From assembly GCF_024345185.1 (NCBI RefSeq), contig NZ_BROB01000026.1:1-36017 (forward strand): DNA of 36,017 nucleotides. The letters run 5' to 3'. The stretch's first letter is position 1. Each line of letters starts with the position of its first letter. Under the pieces are notes generated by a model. It saw only the letters and a list, made by a program, of their open reading frames with translations, was not told the origin of the DNA and did no database searches. Of the stretch, positions 9,097 through 17,935 are shown piece after piece. This stretch comes from Levilactobacillus humaensis. Its GTDB lineage: Bacteria > Bacillota > Bacilli > Lactobacillales > Lactobacillaceae. The position numbers and the translations under genes were made by a program.

Positions 9097-9837
9097 TTAT
9101 CGATCTTGCCAGTCGATAGCGGCCTGAACCGCCACCGTCTCCCCGACCTTGACCTCGTGGGTTGTGGCGTGATCGCTAGGCGTCACGGCCGTACTCAGGA
9201 CTTGATGACCATATTGAACTTCATTTTCAAAACGAATTCGAATATCGGTTGCCTGATGTTGACGCAACCAATCCGCCGGTAAGGTATCCAACATCCAATC
9301 GAAGTAGTGGGCATTGTTGACATGACCATTCCCGTCGATATCAAAGTAACGGACCGTGTAGGGCTTCATTTGAGCGGACAGACTGTGGTCTAGGCGACTA
9401 GGCCGCGGTAAACGTGGAATCCGACTAACTAATTCACTCTCGTAAGGCACCATAAGTTCCGTTGGAATCGTGGCAATTTTCCGAGTGGCATAGCTCATGG
9501 TGACCCAGATGCCCTCGCCATAGGCGATTTGGTTCCCATCCTGGTCAACCAACCAGTATTCACGATAGGCAAAATACCGATTGTAAGCCGTCGCTCTGGT
9601 TTTCACGGTTACGGTCTCATTAACCTCTGGCAAGCGGTCAATCTGAATGTGGTACTGGGTCACGACCCACCCCACACCGAGACCGTGCACACGATCACTC
9701 GTCCAGCCCAAGGCATCACTCTGATCCTCGGATACCAGGACGAAGAGATTAATTAACATGGCGACGGTCAGATGACCCGTGTCGTCTCCTTCATAGTAAA
9801 CGACGCGGTGTTCTTCGCTAAATTGTTGTGCGGGCAC
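9097..9837 (-). CDS. Acyl-ACP thioesterase (bacterial FatA/FatB-like, double hot-dog)
   Basis: The enzyme hydrolyses acyl-ACP to free fatty acid, ending chain elongation. The second hot-dog domain carries YFDIDGNGHVNNAHYFDW, the Asn/His catalytic region of the family, and the first carries LGWTSDRVHGLGVGWVVTQYHIQI. I choose the GTG at 9835-9837 (246 residues), because AAGGAG lies 8 nt upstream. The GTG at 9844-9846, which overlaps the rsmI stop in GTGA, would have its ribosome site overlapping it. No signal peptide is visible, so it is cytoplasmic. It is the last gene of the tmk-darA-holB-yabA-rsmI series. Similar enzymes are usual in lactobacilli; chain-length preference cannot be read from the sequence. 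Confidence 0.9.
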   Translation of the reverse strand: MPAQQFSEEHRVVYYEGDDTGHLTVAMLINLFVLVSEDQSDALGWTSDRVHGLGVGWVVTQYHIQIDRLPEVNETVTVKTRATAYNRYFAYREYWLVDQDGNQIAYGEGIWVTMSYATRKIATIPTELMVPYESELVSRIPRLPRPSRLDHSLSAQMKPYTVRYFDIDGNGHVNNAHYFDWMLDTLPADWLRQHQATDIRIRFENEVQYGHQVLSTAVTPSDHATTHEVKVGETVAVQAAIDWQDR

Positions 9838-9842
9838 GCAGG

Positions 9843-10724
9843 TCACTCCTTATCTAAATGATGATAGGTCCGGTAGACCTCTTGTTTCTTTAAACCACGG
9901 AGGTTCGCAACTTCCTTGATGGCGGCATTAGGCTTGTCACCGGCGGCAATTAACCGGTCGACTTGGACCTCGATGGGCTCACTTAGATCGACAGCAGTCG
10001 TGGCGGTCACTGTTGGGGCGGGATTGCCACCCACTAGGACGACAAATTCCCCACGGACGGTATCCGTAGCGGCCCAGTCGGCTAGTTCCTGTAACGTTCC
10101 CCGTAAGAATTCTTCGTAACGTTTCGTCAGCTCGCGACACAGGACGGCTGGTCGATCAGCCCCCATGCCATCTGCCAAATTTTGTAAGGTTTTCTTCAGA
10201 CGATGAGGGGCTTCATAAAAGATCAGCGTTTCCTCACGTTGGGCTAACCCGTCGATCTCGGCGCGTTGATCCTTAGGTTTCCGATCCAAAAAGCCATAGA
10301 AGTAAAAGGGCTGTGGCGCTAAACCAGAAGCGATCAATGCCGTCAATCCAGCATTGGCTCCGGGAAGCGGCGCGACTGGGATGTGCGCGTCGATACAGGC
10401 GTTAACCAGTTCATGACCGGGATCCGAGATTGATGGCATCCCCGCATCACTGACTTGGGCGATCTGCATGCCCGCTTCAAGCTTAGCGATCAGTTGTGGA
10501 ATCCGCTCTTGCGTATTATGCTCGTGAAAACTAATTTGTTTCGTTGTAATTTCAAAATGATTTAAAAGTTTCTGGGTATTACGCGTGTCCTCGGCCGCGA
10601 TGAGGTCGACGTCCTTCAACGTCTTGACGGCGCGAAAGGTCATGTCGTCCAGATTCCCAATTGGCGTTGGCACCAGGTACAAACGGCCGCTAGGTGCGGT
10701 CTTAAAACTTCGTTGACGTTCCAT
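9843..10724 (-). CDS. rsmI: 16S rRNA (cytidine1402-2'-O)-methyltransferase RsmI
   Basis: RsmI methylates the ribose of C1402 in the decoding centre of 16S rRNA. The product (293 residues) has the tetrapyrrole-methylase fold: LYLVPTPIGNLDDMTFRAV near the N-terminus, AAEDTRNTQKLL at about 43, VSDAGMPSISDPG near 90-102 and PLPGANAGLTAL near 118. The C-terminus adds a small helical domain. Ribosome site GGAGG precedes the ATG. It lies 14 nt after yabA and overlaps the region of the thioesterase start, suggesting one transcript. Confidence 0.97.
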   Translation of the reverse strand: MERQRSFKTAPSGRLYLVPTPIGNLDDMTFRAVKTLKDVDLIAAEDTRNTQKLLNHFEITTKQISFHEHNTQERIPQLIAKLEAGMQIAQVSDAGMPSISDPGHELVNACIDAHIPVAPLPGANAGLTALIASGLAPQPFYFYGFLDRKPKDQRAEIDGLAQREETLIFYEAPHRLKKTLQNLADGMGADRPAVLCRELTKRYEEFLRGTLQELADWAATDTVRGEFVVLVGGNPAPTVTATTAVDLSEPIEVQVDRLIAAGDKPNAAIKEVANLRGLKKQEVYRTYHHLDKE

Positions 10725-10738
10725 GCGGTGCGAACCTC

Positions 10739-11077
10739 CTACTGGTCACGATAGATAACTTCTAGACAAAAGGCACATTCCTCGTCCTGCTTCCGGCGGG
10801 TTCCGTAGAACTCTCGGCAGACGTGAAAGCCTTCCTCATACAATTTTTCAAGAATTTGACGCGATTTCGATAGTCCCTGCTGGGTTTCGGGATCCTGTGG
10901 TAACGTTCGTTGTAGTTCACGAACCAGGTCACGGAGATGCTGATTTTCAATCCCTAATTCCGCGTTCTGTTCGAAGACCTTAGTCATCTCCGTTTGCAGG
11001 TCGGTGAATTGGACGAGCATCTCCTGCAACTGATCTTCTAAGCTCTTAAATTGATCGTAAATTTCTTGTTTTTCCAA
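10739..11077 (-). CDS. yabA: Replication initiation control protein YabA
   Basis: YabA binds DnaA and the sliding clamp DnaN to prevent over-initiation of replication. The 112 residues consist of an N-terminal coiled coil (about 1-60, a continuous heptad helix from MEKQEIYDQFKSLEDQL) and a C-terminal zinc-binding domain with FHVC and the CAFC pair, giving the H-x-C and CxxC ligands. The start is TTG (11075-11077) with GGAGGGG 7 nt upstream. Its place between holB and rsmI matches the Bacillus arrangement, although the ricT gene found there in Bacillus is missing here. Confidence 0.96.
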   Translation of the reverse strand: MEKQEIYDQFKSLEDQLQEMLVQFTDLQTEMTKVFEQNAELGIENQHLRDLVRELQRTLPQDPETQQGLSKSRQILEKLYEEGFHVCREFYGTRRKQDEECAFCLEVIYRDQ

Positions 11078-11105
11078 GTTGCAACCCCTCCAATTCTGAC
11101 AAAAT

Positions 11106-12122
11106 TTATCGGGGAACTTGCCCCAATATTTTCAACGTTAAGGCCTCAAGAATCCCTTGAAAATTAAGGTTCCCGGCCAGTTGACCACGCGTCCCCAACG
11201 TCAAAGTGAGAATCGCCACAAGTTGGTCAACTGACAACCGTTGGGCCAACTCCCGACTGACCTTGGCAACTTGTGGAAAGGCCAACTCTGAATCCGCCAC
11301 GGCCTGGGTCTGTTGCCGCAACACATCATGCCAGGCTTGAACCACCATGTCGAGCACGAGACCTTGTTGATCACGATTGCTAGCTAAGGGCACCAGCTCG
11401 GTCTGAACCCGCACAAAGGCCCGTTCATCCCCTGCGGCACAGGCTTGAAGCCACTGTCCCACGTTCTGTTGGGCCGTCTTGAGCCAGTCATTTTCGATGA
11501 GTTCCTGGGCAGTGGCCACGCTCTCGGTCAACGTCGACAAGAGATAACGCTGGCTGGGAACGACCCCCACCTTGGCCAGCTCATCGGTCAGAGCGGCCGG
11601 GGCCACCCGTAACAGATCAACAATCTGGGTCCGCGACAAAATCGTTGGCAAAATCAAGTTCTTATTGGCCGTCAGGAGTAACGCCACCGTGTTACCCACG
11701 GGTTCTTCAATGAACTTCAAGAGGCTGTTGGCGGCTCCAGTCGTCATCCGATCAACCTGATCGACAATGAAGATCTTCTGGTTACCTTCAACCGCACTCT
11801 TACTGAATTCGGACTTAAGATAACGAACTTGATCCACCTTGATGCGTTGGCCATCAGGCACGACCGTCACCACGTCGGGATGGTCCCCGGCCATGATACG
11901 GCGGCACTCAGAACAGGTCTCACAAGGCAGCCCCTCTGGCGTCACGTTCTGACAAAAGAGGCGCATGGCAATGAGTCGGGCCAAGTCCTGGCGACCCGTG
12001 CCATCGGCCCCATTAAAGAGGTAGGCATGCGCCAACCGGTTCTCCGAAATCAACGTCATAAAATGCGTTAAAAGCTGTGGTTGTAGGCGTTGGACCCGTG
12101 CCACTAGACTATCTTCAGTCAT
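11106..12122 (-). CDS. holB: DNA polymerase III delta' subunit HolB
   Basis: Delta' is the stator subunit of the clamp loader. The AAA+ domain has YLFNGADGTGRQDLARLIA (a degenerate Walker A, GADGTGRQ instead of GKT/S, typical of delta' that does not hydrolyse ATP), the four zinc cysteines in CQNVTPEGLPCETCSEC, and the SRC-like motif LSRTQ. The 338 residues match the family. AGGAGG lies 5 nt before the ATG. It follows darA by 9 nt in the tmk operon. Confidence 0.95.
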   Translation of the reverse strand: MTEDSLVARVQRLQPQLLTHFMTLISENRLAHAYLFNGADGTGRQDLARLIAMRLFCQNVTPEGLPCETCSECRRIMAGDHPDVVTVVPDGQRIKVDQVRYLKSEFSKSAVEGNQKIFIVDQVDRMTTGAANSLLKFIEEPVGNTVALLLTANKNLILPTILSRTQIVDLLRVAPAALTDELAKVGVVPSQRYLLSTLTESVATAQELIENDWLKTAQQNVGQWLQACAAGDERAFVRVQTELVPLASNRDQQGLVLDMVVQAWHDVLRQQTQAVADSELAFPQVAKVSRELAQRLSVDQLVAILTLTLGTRGQLAGNLNFQGILEALTLKILGQVPR

Positions 12123-12131
12123 GCGGCCCTC

Positions 12132-12461
12132 CTAAAATTGATGGAACTGTTCAACTGGCATCACGAAGACCGTGGCCCCACCGACCTGAACCTCAACCGG
12201 ATAAGACGACGTACTGTCGAGCTGGGCATCGAGATTAACTGGGGGCGTCATGAACTGTTGACGCGTGTGGCTGGCTGCCTTGATCATCGCCAGAACCTCG
12301 TCGACTCGGTCGTCCTCCACCCCAATCATGAAGGTGGTATTGCCAGACTTCAGAAAACCACCAGTGGTGGAGAGTCGGGTAGCCCGGATATCGTGATCGA
12401 TAAATTCATTGCTTAAACGGTTTGCGTCCTTATCTTGGACGATAGCAATCAGTAATTTCAT
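12132..12461 (-). CDS. darA: Cyclic di-AMP receptor DarA (PII-like, YaaQ)
   Basis: DarA (also PstA) is a trimeric PII-like protein that binds cyclic di-AMP; its downstream partner is not well established. The 109 residues start MKLLIAIVQDKDANRLSNEF, with the ligand loop region TRLSTTGGFLKSGNTTFMIGVED (two short stretches around residues 28-50), which matches the DarA family throughout. AGGGAGGA precedes the ATG. It sits between tmk and holB, as in other Firmicutes, which is the only contextual link to replication. Confidence 0.95.
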   Translation of the reverse strand: MKLLIAIVQDKDANRLSNEFIDHDIRATRLSTTGGFLKSGNTTFMIGVEDDRVDEVLAMIKAASHTRQQFMTPPVNLDAQLDSTSSYPVEVQVGGATVFVMPVEQFHQF

Positions 12462-12487
12462 AGTGAGAGTCCTCCCTTAACCACCGG

Positions 12488-13144
12488 TTAGAAGTAGCGC
12501 GGTGCAGTTTGCTTAATCAAGGTCAACGCCTGGTCAACCACCTTAGCGGGTTCCTGAGTGGCGTCGATGAGTTTAATACGGTCGGGATCGGCTGCTTGGA
12601 GTCTAAGATAGGCTGCCCGCACACGATCGTGAAAGGCGGTCTTCTCGACATCGAGACGGTCAACTTGATCGGCCTGTCGGTGCGCTTGAATCCGCCGCAA
12701 ACCGACCTCGGCCGGCACGTCGAAGTAGATGGTCAGATCCGGAAGCAGCCCGTCCGTGGCAAATTGATTCATTTCTGCCACGGCGTCTTCGCCAATCTGA
12801 CGTCCGGCACCCTGATACGCAATGGAACTATCCACGTAACGATCACAGAGCACCAGCTGATCGGCTTCAAGTGCCGGTAAAATGGTCTGAGCTAAGTGTT
12901 GGCGCCGTGCTGCCGCATACAGCAGGGCCTCGGTGCGATAATCCATCGCGGTATTCGCTCGATCTAAAATGATGGATCGAATACTTTCGGAAATTGGATT
13001 GCCACCTGGTTCTCTGGTGATCACCAATTGGTCACCCAATCCGTCCATAATCTGAGCGGTAATAGCGCGTAGAGCACTGGTTTTCCCAGCACCATCCGGG
13101 CCTTCAAAGCTGATAAAAGTTCCTGACAAGATGCTCGACCCCAT
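12488..13144 (-). CDS. tmk: Thymidylate kinase
   Basis: Tmk phosphorylates dTMP to dTDP. The P-loop GPDGAGKTS, the DR(Y/H) motif in CDRYVDSSIAYQGAGRQI and the lid region HRQADQVDRLD are present; REPGG binds dTMP. I list the ATG at 13142-13144 (218 residues), but it has no ribosome site. The TTG at 13127-13129 would give MSGTFISFEGPDGAGKT, 213 residues, which fits the family better and has GGGG 9 nt upstream. The gene heads the tmk-darA-holB-yabA-rsmI-thioesterase series and has its own promoter. Confidence 0.95.
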   Translation of the reverse strand: MGSSILSGTFISFEGPDGAGKTSALRAITAQIMDGLGDQLVITREPGGNPISESIRSIILDRANTAMDYRTEALLYAAARRQHLAQTILPALEADQLVLCDRYVDSSIAYQGAGRQIGEDAVAEMNQFATDGLLPDLTIYFDVPAEVGLRRIQAHRQADQVDRLDVEKTAFHDRVRAAYLRLQAADPDRIKLIDATQEPAKVVDQALTLIKQTAPRYF

Positions 13145-13162
13145 TTTTTATTGAATAGTTAC

Positions 13163-13191
13163 ATTGTACTTGAATTCAGAATTGATGTCTA
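13163..13191 (-). promoter_or_regulatory. tmk promoter
   Basis: On the minus strand TAGACA (13186-13191) and TACAAT (13163-13168) lie 17 bp apart. The expected start is about 12 nt before the ATG and about 27 nt before the alternative TTG, another reason to prefer the TTG. Confidence 0.75.
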
Positions 13192-13250
13192 TTTGCAACG
13201 GCACCTTCTCAGCGTGACCGATCAAATCAACCATCGGTGGGCCAGCCCAC

Positions 13251-13291
13251 AAAAAAACGGGCCATTATGCTGTAACCAGCCGCCTGCCCGT
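13251..13291 (-). terminator. Terminator after yaaL
   Basis: On the minus strand ACGGGC (13291-13286) pairs with GCCCGT (13262-13257), with a smaller GCTG/CAGC hairpin inside the loop. Seven U follow (13257-13251). It separates the dnaX-ybaB-recR-yaaL transcript from tmk. Confidence 0.8.
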
Positions 13292-13305
13292 CCCTTCTGC
13301 TGCCA

Positions 13306-13557
13306 CTAATCTCGAAAGACTGCGGCGGAAATTTGTTTACCTTTAACCTGACGCCGACGGGCTTCACGGTACAAGAACAGGTAGGTCTGCCGGGCGAGCG
13401 CGGTATTAGCCGTCATCTCGTTATCCGCATCGGCAATGGCCTCTTCCGTCTGTTTAGCATGATCCCACCGATCCTTGGCATCATCAATGGTCAATAAGAG
13501 CTGATCATCATACGCAGCTTTTAATCGGGGTAATTGGCGTTTCTTTCTTCCAAACAT
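13306..13557 (-). CDS. yaaL: YaaL family protein (DUF2508)
   Basis: A short, highly charged protein of 83 residues that starts MFGRKKRQLPRLKAAYDDQLL and is predicted mostly helical. It matches the YaaL (DUF2508) family in length and in its place directly after recR, as in Bacillus. No enzymatic motif, signal peptide or membrane segment is visible, and the function is unknown. It is followed by a strong terminator, so it is the last gene of the dnaX transcript. Confidence 0.88.
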   Translation of the reverse strand: MFGRKKRQLPRLKAAYDDQLLLTIDDAKDRWDHAKQTEEAIADADNEMTANTALARQTYLFLYREARRRQVKGKQISAAVFRD

Positions 13558-13568
13558 CAGCAGACCTC

Positions 13569-14168
13569 CTACATCTCTGTCCGGCCTTCAACGGCCTTAA
13601 ACAGGGTCATTTCGTCAGCATACTCGATGTCACTACCCACCGATAAGCCATGGGCGAGACGTGTTACCTTGATTCCAGCTGGTTTAATCAGTCGGGACAA
13701 GTACATCGCCGTCGCTTCCCCTTCGGGAGTGGCATTAGTGGCAATAATAACTTCTTTAATAGAAGGATTCTTTTGTAAACGGTTGATCAGACTGGCGATG
13801 TTCAGATCTTCTGGGCCCTTGCCCTCGATGGGTGACATGACGCCTTGAAGGACGTGGTATAAGCCATGATATTCCTTCATTTTCTCCATCACCATGATGT
13901 CCTTGGCCTGTTCGACCACCAACACATGACTCTGGTCACGGGTCTTATCCGTACAGATGACACAAGGATCACTCTCGGTGATATTGCCACAGATCGAGCA
14001 AAAGTGAAGATCGCGTTTGGCCGCAACGAGCGCCTTTGAAAACGCCGTGACGTCATCCTCTGCCATATCAATCGTAAAGAAAGCCAACCGGGTCGCCGAC
14101 TTCTGGCCAATCCCAGGGAGCTTCATGTAGCTATCGATCAACTGCGCAACAGGTTCTGGGTACTGCAT
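13569..14168 (-). CDS. recR: Recombination mediator RecR
   Basis: RecR with RecO (and RecF) loads RecA on gapped DNA. The 199 residues show the helix-hairpin-helix [14 protein letters not shown], the four-cysteine zinc finger [16 protein letters not shown], and the Toprim domain with [14 protein letters not shown] and [16 protein letters not shown] choose ATG 14166-14168, with AAAGGA 10 nt upstream; a GTG two codons earlier is too close to it. It follows ybaB by 21 nt. Confidence 0.97.
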   Translation of the reverse strand: MQYPEPVAQLIDSYMKLPGIGQKSATRLAFFTIDMAEDDVTAFSKALVAAKRDLHFCSICGNITESDPCVICTDKTRDQSHVLVVEQAKDIMVMEKMKEYHGLYHVLQGVMSPIEGKGPEDLNIASLINRLQKNPSIKEVIIATNATPEGEATAMYLSRLIKPAGIKVTRLAHGLSVGSDIEYADEMTLFKAVEGRTEM

Positions 14169-14189
14169 AGTCACAACGTCCTTTCTGGA

Positions 14190-14507
14190 TTACATCCCGG
14201 GGATATTTAACCCTTGGGTGTATTTGCCCATCGTCTGTTGGGTGCTTTCGTCAACCTTGGCAATGGCTTCGTTAACGGCAGCCAAGACCAAGTCAGCTAA
14301 CATGTCAGGGTCATCGGGATCGATGGCTTCTGGCTTGATCGTCAGGTCAGTCATCTTCCGATCACCGGTAAAGGTGGCCTGAACCAAATCGTCTGGTGAG
14401 GTTCCCGTGAAGGATTGAGCGTTCAAATTGGCTTGGTCCTCCGCCATCTTCTTTTGCATTTGCCGCATCTGTTTCATCATGTTTCCCATATTACCCATGT
14501 TCCGCAT
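14190..14507 (-). CDS. ybaB: Nucleoid-associated protein YbaB/EbfC
   Basis: YbaB/EbfC proteins are small dimeric DNA-binding nucleoid proteins. The product has a Met/Gln-rich N-terminal helix ([21 protein letters not shown]) and the conserved segment [26 protein letters not shown] choose the ATG at 14505-14507 because GAAAGG is 9 nt upstream; the ATG three codons earlier would abut that site. It lies between dnaX and recR, an order conserved across most bacteria. Confidence 0.95.
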   Translation of the reverse strand: MRNMGNMGNMMKQMRQMQKKMAEDQANLNAQSFTGTSPDDLVQATFTGDRKMTDLTIKPEAIDPDDPDMLADLVLAAVNEAIAKVDESTQQTMGKYTQGLNIPGM

Positions 14508-14527
14508 CTTAATCATCCTTTCGAAAT

Positions 14528-16273
14528 TTAATCTTGCTTAATATCCACAATTGATTTACCGAAGAGCTCTTCAGCCTTCGTCACCACCGGATTCTCGGCG
14601 GGTTTTTCCGGCCGTTGATCCTCGGGTGAGTTCGCCTGGAGTTGCGCTTTGTGCGCAGCTAGATAACCCTTACGAATCCGTGGCCACTGGTCCTTTGGCA
14701 CGAAGACGACGGGTAACGCCGTCCCAATCATGCGATCCAGACCATTCTCCAAGGCATCCGTGAGCTCTCGATCCAGAGTTGCCCGCTGGAAGAAGAAGGA
14801 GAAGTCGAAGGCCACGATGACCCCCGAATCCGCCGCCGCAACCGGCTGTGAGGCCTTCATGACCGCACGCTGGGCCACGTTTAAGCTGTTCAGAATATCT
14901 GGCCAGACCTCTTGGAGTTGGTTCAATTTCTCACGAGTCGCGGTCCCCAGCACGGGATTAATCTTCGCCAGATTAACCTCTTGCTTGACGGGGGCCTTTA
15001 CCCGCGGTGTCCCGGAAGAAGCCTTGGCCGATTGTCCCGCGGGGGCTTCTTCCAGATGTTTAACCGCCGAACGTAACTGCTGAATCTCACGTTGCAGGTC
15101 GGCCATGCCGGGTTGATCAGCACCGGCTGGTGCGGCGGCTACTGGTTGCGCGACCGACGCAGTGGCAACGGGGCCCTGCCCCTTCTGATTGCCAATCTCG
15201 GCCAGCTTAATCGTGAGAATTTCGAGATAAACGTCCGGATGGGTCGTAAACCGCATCTGTTGTTGAATGGCATTTAATTCATTAATCATGGCGTACATGG
15301 TCTGCGCCGACGTGGCCGCAGCCAATTGTTGAAAGGCCTCGCTCACGCTGCCCATTTCGGCCTCTTCGACCATCTTAGGGGCTTGTTGATACAACAGGAG
15401 ATCGCGGGTGTAGCCAATAATATCCTCGGTAAACCGCTCGGCATCCTTCCCGGCCTCTAAGACCGACTGTAAGCTCGCCAAGCCAGCTTTGGTATCGCCA
15501 GCAATAACCTGCTGAACATAAGTCGCCAACAGCTCGTGAGTCACACTCCCGGTCACTAGAAGGGCATTGTCCAGGGTAATCTCATTATCCCCGAAGGATA
15601 ACGCCTGGTCCAGAATGCTTAAGGCATCCCGCATCCCCCCTTCGGCGGCCTTGGCAATCACCTTGATCGCCTGGTCGTCGTAGGTGACATCCTTTTGCTT
15701 CAAAATATAAATCATTCGTTGATAACTATCGTTAGCCGCGATGCGTTTGAAGTCAAAGCGTTGCGTCCGCGAGATAATCGTCGCTGGAATCTTGTGAGGT
15801 TCCGTCGTGGCCAGAATAAAAATCACATTGGCCGGTGGTTCCTCCAAAGTTTTTAGTAGAGCGTTAAAGGCCCCGGTAGACAGCATATGAACTTCATCAA
15901 TGATGTAGACCTTATAGTCGGCCACCGTGGGCGCATACTTCACCTTGTCACGGATATCCCGGATCTCTTCGACCCCGTTGTTGGAGGCCGCATCGATCTC
16001 GATCACATCATTCAGCGTGCCAGCCGTGATGGCCTTACAGGTCTCACATTCGTTGCAGGGCTCGCCGTCGACTTGGTGATGACAGTTGATGGCCTTGGCA
16101 AAAATCTTTGCCGCCGAAGTCTTCCCGGTTCCCCGGGGCCCCGCAAAGAGATAAGCGTGGCTAATTTGGTTGGTTGTGATGGCATTCTTAAGCGTGCGGG
16201 TAATGACCTCTTGCCCAATCATGTCGTCGAACCGTTGCGGGCGCCAGACCCGATAAAGTGCTTGATAAGCCAT
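14528..16273 (-). CDS. dnaX: DNA polymerase III subunits gamma/tau
   Basis: DnaX is the ATPase motor of the clamp loader and, through its C-terminal part, links loader and polymerase. The 581 residues have Walker A GPRGTGKT (45-52), zinc cysteines C64, C73, C76 and C79, Walker B IIDEVHML, and the sensor motif [18 protein letters not shown]. After about residue 370 comes an Ala/Pro/Gln-rich linker, then the tau-specific domain. I found no slippery heptamer with a nearby stop, so probably only tau is made. It has its own promoter at 16322-16351. Confidence 0.97.
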   Translation of the reverse strand: MAYQALYRVWRPQRFDDMIGQEVITRTLKNAITTNQISHAYLFAGPRGTGKTSAAKIFAKAINCHHQVDGEPCNECETCKAITAGTLNDVIEIDAASNNGVEEIRDIRDKVKYAPTVADYKVYIIDEVHMLSTGAFNALLKTLEEPPANVIFILATTEPHKIPATIISRTQRFDFKRIAANDSYQRMIYILKQKDVTYDDQAIKVIAKAAEGGMRDALSILDQALSFGDNEITLDNALLVTGSVTHELLATYVQQVIAGDTKAGLASLQSVLEAGKDAERFTEDIIGYTRDLLLYQQAPKMVEEAEMGSVSEAFQQLAAATSAQTMYAMINELNAIQQQMRFTTHPDVYLEILTIKLAEIGNQKGQGPVATASVAQPVAAAPAGADQPGMADLQREIQQLRSAVKHLEEAPAGQSAKASSGTPRVKAPVKQEVNLAKINPVLGTATREKLNQLQEVWPDILNSLNVAQRAVMKASQPVAAADSGVIVAFDFSFFFQRATLDRELTDALENGLDRMIGTALPVVFVPKDQWPRIRKGYLAAHKAQLQANSPEDQRPEKPAENPVVTKAEELFGKSIVDIKQD

Positions 16274-16321
16274 GCAATCCGTCCCTTTCTTCAGGAAAAT
16301 CCGTTAAATTCGCTGTTCATA

Positions 16322-16351
16322 ATTATAGCCTTTTTACCCGCTCGCTGTCAC
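16322..16351 (-). promoter_or_regulatory. dnaX promoter
   Basis: On the minus strand GTGACA (16346-16351) and a perfect TATAAT (16322-16327) are 18 bp apart, about 50 nt before the dnaX ATG. The rest of 16274-16468 shows short palindromes (for example around 16390-16412) but no gene. Confidence 0.75.
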
Positions 16352-16468
16352 GGGTTGTTGGTCCGGATTTACGGTAAATTAATCTCCGATCGTCATCGAT
16401 CTCGACGACAACAGCCGGGCTAACGGGACTTACTGCAGCCCTCTCGACCGTAAATATTTTTGTCCACG

Positions 16469-16497
16469 AAAAAACTCCCAGTCATCGACTAGGAGTT
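16469..16497 (-). terminator. Terminator of the SRP RNA
   Basis: On the minus strand AACTCCTAGTC (16497-16487) pairs along 11 bp with GACTGGGAGTT (16483-16473, one G-U) around a 3-nt loop, then six U. It follows the SRP RNA by about 15 nt. Confidence 0.88.
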
Positions 16498-16511
16498 TGA
16501 ATTAGCTCATA

Positions 16512-16606
16512 AACTTGAAGCACAAAGCGGCGCAAACTTAGTGCTGCTTCCTTCCGGACCTGACACAATTCGTAAGGTCACCCTTGCTCCAAGGCCTTTA
16601 CGGCAA
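16512..16606 (-). ncRNA. ffs: Signal recognition particle RNA (small bacterial type)
   Basis: On the minus strand the invariant apical motif GTCAGGTCCGGAAGGAAGCA (about 16563-16544) is present; it forms the Ffh-binding tetraloop hairpin with the asymmetric loop. Flanking arms pair CTTGGAGCA with TGCTTCAAG, closing a rod of about 95 nt. An intrinsic terminator follows. Location between tadA and dnaX matches scr of Bacillus, but no Alu domain is visible, so this is the short form. The exact ends are estimated from the closing stem. Confidence 0.93.
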
Positions 16607-16648
16607 TACTCAGTGTATCATGAACCGTTGGACCTGTCTAGCCACTTG

Positions 16649-17170
16649 TTAATTTTGTGGCGCTTGAGCAGCGCGACGGGCCTTCTTGGCCGCCTTCTGT
16701 CGTTTGCGTGCGGCTCTAAAGAACGTCACCATACGTTCTCCAGCCGCCTTAGCCAACAGGCCTTCGTGAACCGTAACCACGTGATTTAACCGGTCATCGG
16801 TAAGGGTCTGGTAAAGGCTATCGACGGCCCCGGCCTTGGGGTCACGAGCACCGTAGAAGACTTCGGGAATCCGCGCGTTGACGATTGCCCCACTACACAT
16901 GAGACAGGGTTCAATCGTGACGTAAAGTTGGCAGTCATTGAGCCGCCAGCTCTTAAGTGTCGCACAGGCTTCCTCGATCGCGCGCACCTCGGCGTGTAAC
17001 GTGGCATCGTTCCCGTGTTCTCGTAAGTTGTGCCCCCGACCGACAATCTGGCCGTCATGGACGATCACGGCCCCAATTGGGACCTCACCAATCAAGGCCG
17101 CCTGGTCGGCTTCAAACAAGGCTTCTTCCATATATAAACGCTGATGAGGTGAATAGGACGTTTCGCGCAT
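16649..17170 (-). CDS. tadA: tRNA-specific adenosine deaminase TadA
   Basis: TadA converts A34 to inosine in tRNA-Arg(ACG). The deaminase zinc site is complete: HAEVRAIEEA (His and catalytic Glu) and PCLMCSGAIVNARI (two Cys). The 173 residues exceed the core length because of a basic C-terminal tail, RAARKRQKAAKKARRAAQ, probably for RNA binding. AAAGGAGG lies 6 nt before the ATG. It is upstream of the SRP RNA, as in Bacillus. Confidence 0.96.
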   Translation of the reverse strand: MRETSYSPHQRLYMEEALFEADQAALIGEVPIGAVIVHDGQIVGRGHNLREHGNDATLHAEVRAIEEACATLKSWRLNDCQLYVTIEPCLMCSGAIVNARIPEVFYGARDPKAGAVDSLYQTLTDDRLNHVVTVHEGLLAKAAGERMVTFFRAARKRQKAAKKARRAAQAPQN

Positions 17171-17197
17171 CCAATCCCTCCTTTCGACAGCAATCGA

Positions 17198-17800
17198 TTA
17201 GCGCAACGTACTTTCTAGAATGTAGTACCCTTTATCTTTTTTAATGATTTCACAGTTGCCAAACGTGGCCGCCATATTTTTCTCAGCGGACGGGGCTCCT
17301 TGCTTCTTCTGTAAGACGACGGTCAACGTGCCCCCGGGTAGGAGATGATCCTTAGCCTGGGTGAGCATCGCCGTGACGACGTCCTTACCGGCACGGACCG
17401 GCGGATTCGTCACGATTGCCGCGTATTGTTCCGTGATATCGCTGTAAATATCTGACGTCTTGATTGTCACGTTTTCAATCTGATTGGCCGTGGCATTTTT
17501 CCGGGCTAATTGTAAGGCCAACTCATTAACGTCAACCATGGTAATTTCACGATCCGGCCACTTTTTAGCGAGGGCCAAGCCGATCGGACCGTAGCCCGTC
17601 CCCAGGTCCAACCACGCACCAGCTGGCGTTTTCTCGGCATTAAATGCCTCCAGGAGCACGCGTGAACCGTAGTCCACCCGGTTCTTTGAAAAGACACCGT
17701 TGTCGGTGGTAAACAACAATTCGTTGCCTAGCAACGTGTAGGGCCAGTGATGTTCTTCGTGTAAAACGTCTGGATTTTGTGTATAATAATGATTAGTCAA
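17198..17800 (-). CDS. Class I SAM-dependent methyltransferase (RsmC/YbxB-like)
   Basis: The 200-residue protein has the SAM-binding motif LDLGTGYGPIGLALA (about 65-79), an acidic loop VDVNELAL and the N6/N2-methylating motif NPPVRAGK, characteristic of RsmC-type rRNA guanine methyltransferases. It contains only the catalytic half of RsmC, as in the Firmicute YbxB group. Its rRNA target is inferred, not shown. The start is TTG (17798-17800) just behind GGTGGTGGAG. The gene lies 27 nt before tadA and is probably co-transcribed with it. Confidence 0.87.
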   Translation of the reverse strand: MTNHYYTQNPDVLHEEHHWPYTLLGNELLFTTDNGVFSKNRVDYGSRVLLEAFNAEKTPAGAWLDLGTGYGPIGLALAKKWPDREITMVDVNELALQLARKNATANQIENVTIKTSDIYSDITEQYAAIVTNPPVRAGKDVVTAMLTQAKDHLLPGGTLTVVLQKKQGAPSAEKNMAATFGNCEIIKKDKGYYILESTLR

Positions 17801-17877
17801 AACTCTCCACCACCTTCAGTGCCTATTTTACCTTACATGTTTGGTGGAAACCAAGAAAAATAAAAAATAAGTCCAGG

Positions 17878-17933
17878 AGCACCATATTTAGTGGTTATTG
17901 TATGATCCAACTACTAAATGTGGTGCTTTTTTT
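17878..17933 (+). terminator. Terminator-like 19-bp hairpin upstream of nrdH
   Basis: Bases 17878-17896 pair along all 19 positions (two G-U) with 17909-17927, with a 12-nt loop, and a run of seven T follows (17927-17933). No plus-strand gene lies upstream in 17801-17877, because the methyltransferase there is on the minus strand. It may be a leader attenuator, the end of a short RNA, or a block against transcription entering nrd. The stem sequence TTTAGTGGTT/AACTACTAAA is AT-rich. Confidence 0.65.
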
Positions 17934-17935
17934 GA

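Noticed and set aside
14528-16273. Programmed frameshift making gamma in dnaX
   Set aside because: No A-rich slippery heptamer followed by an early stop or stem is visible; the frame runs through to full-length tau.
15887-16423. 178-codon plus-strand ORF over the dnaX start
   Set aside because: Opposite to the conserved ATPase region of dnaX; composition mirrors the dnaX codons and no ribosome site precedes it.
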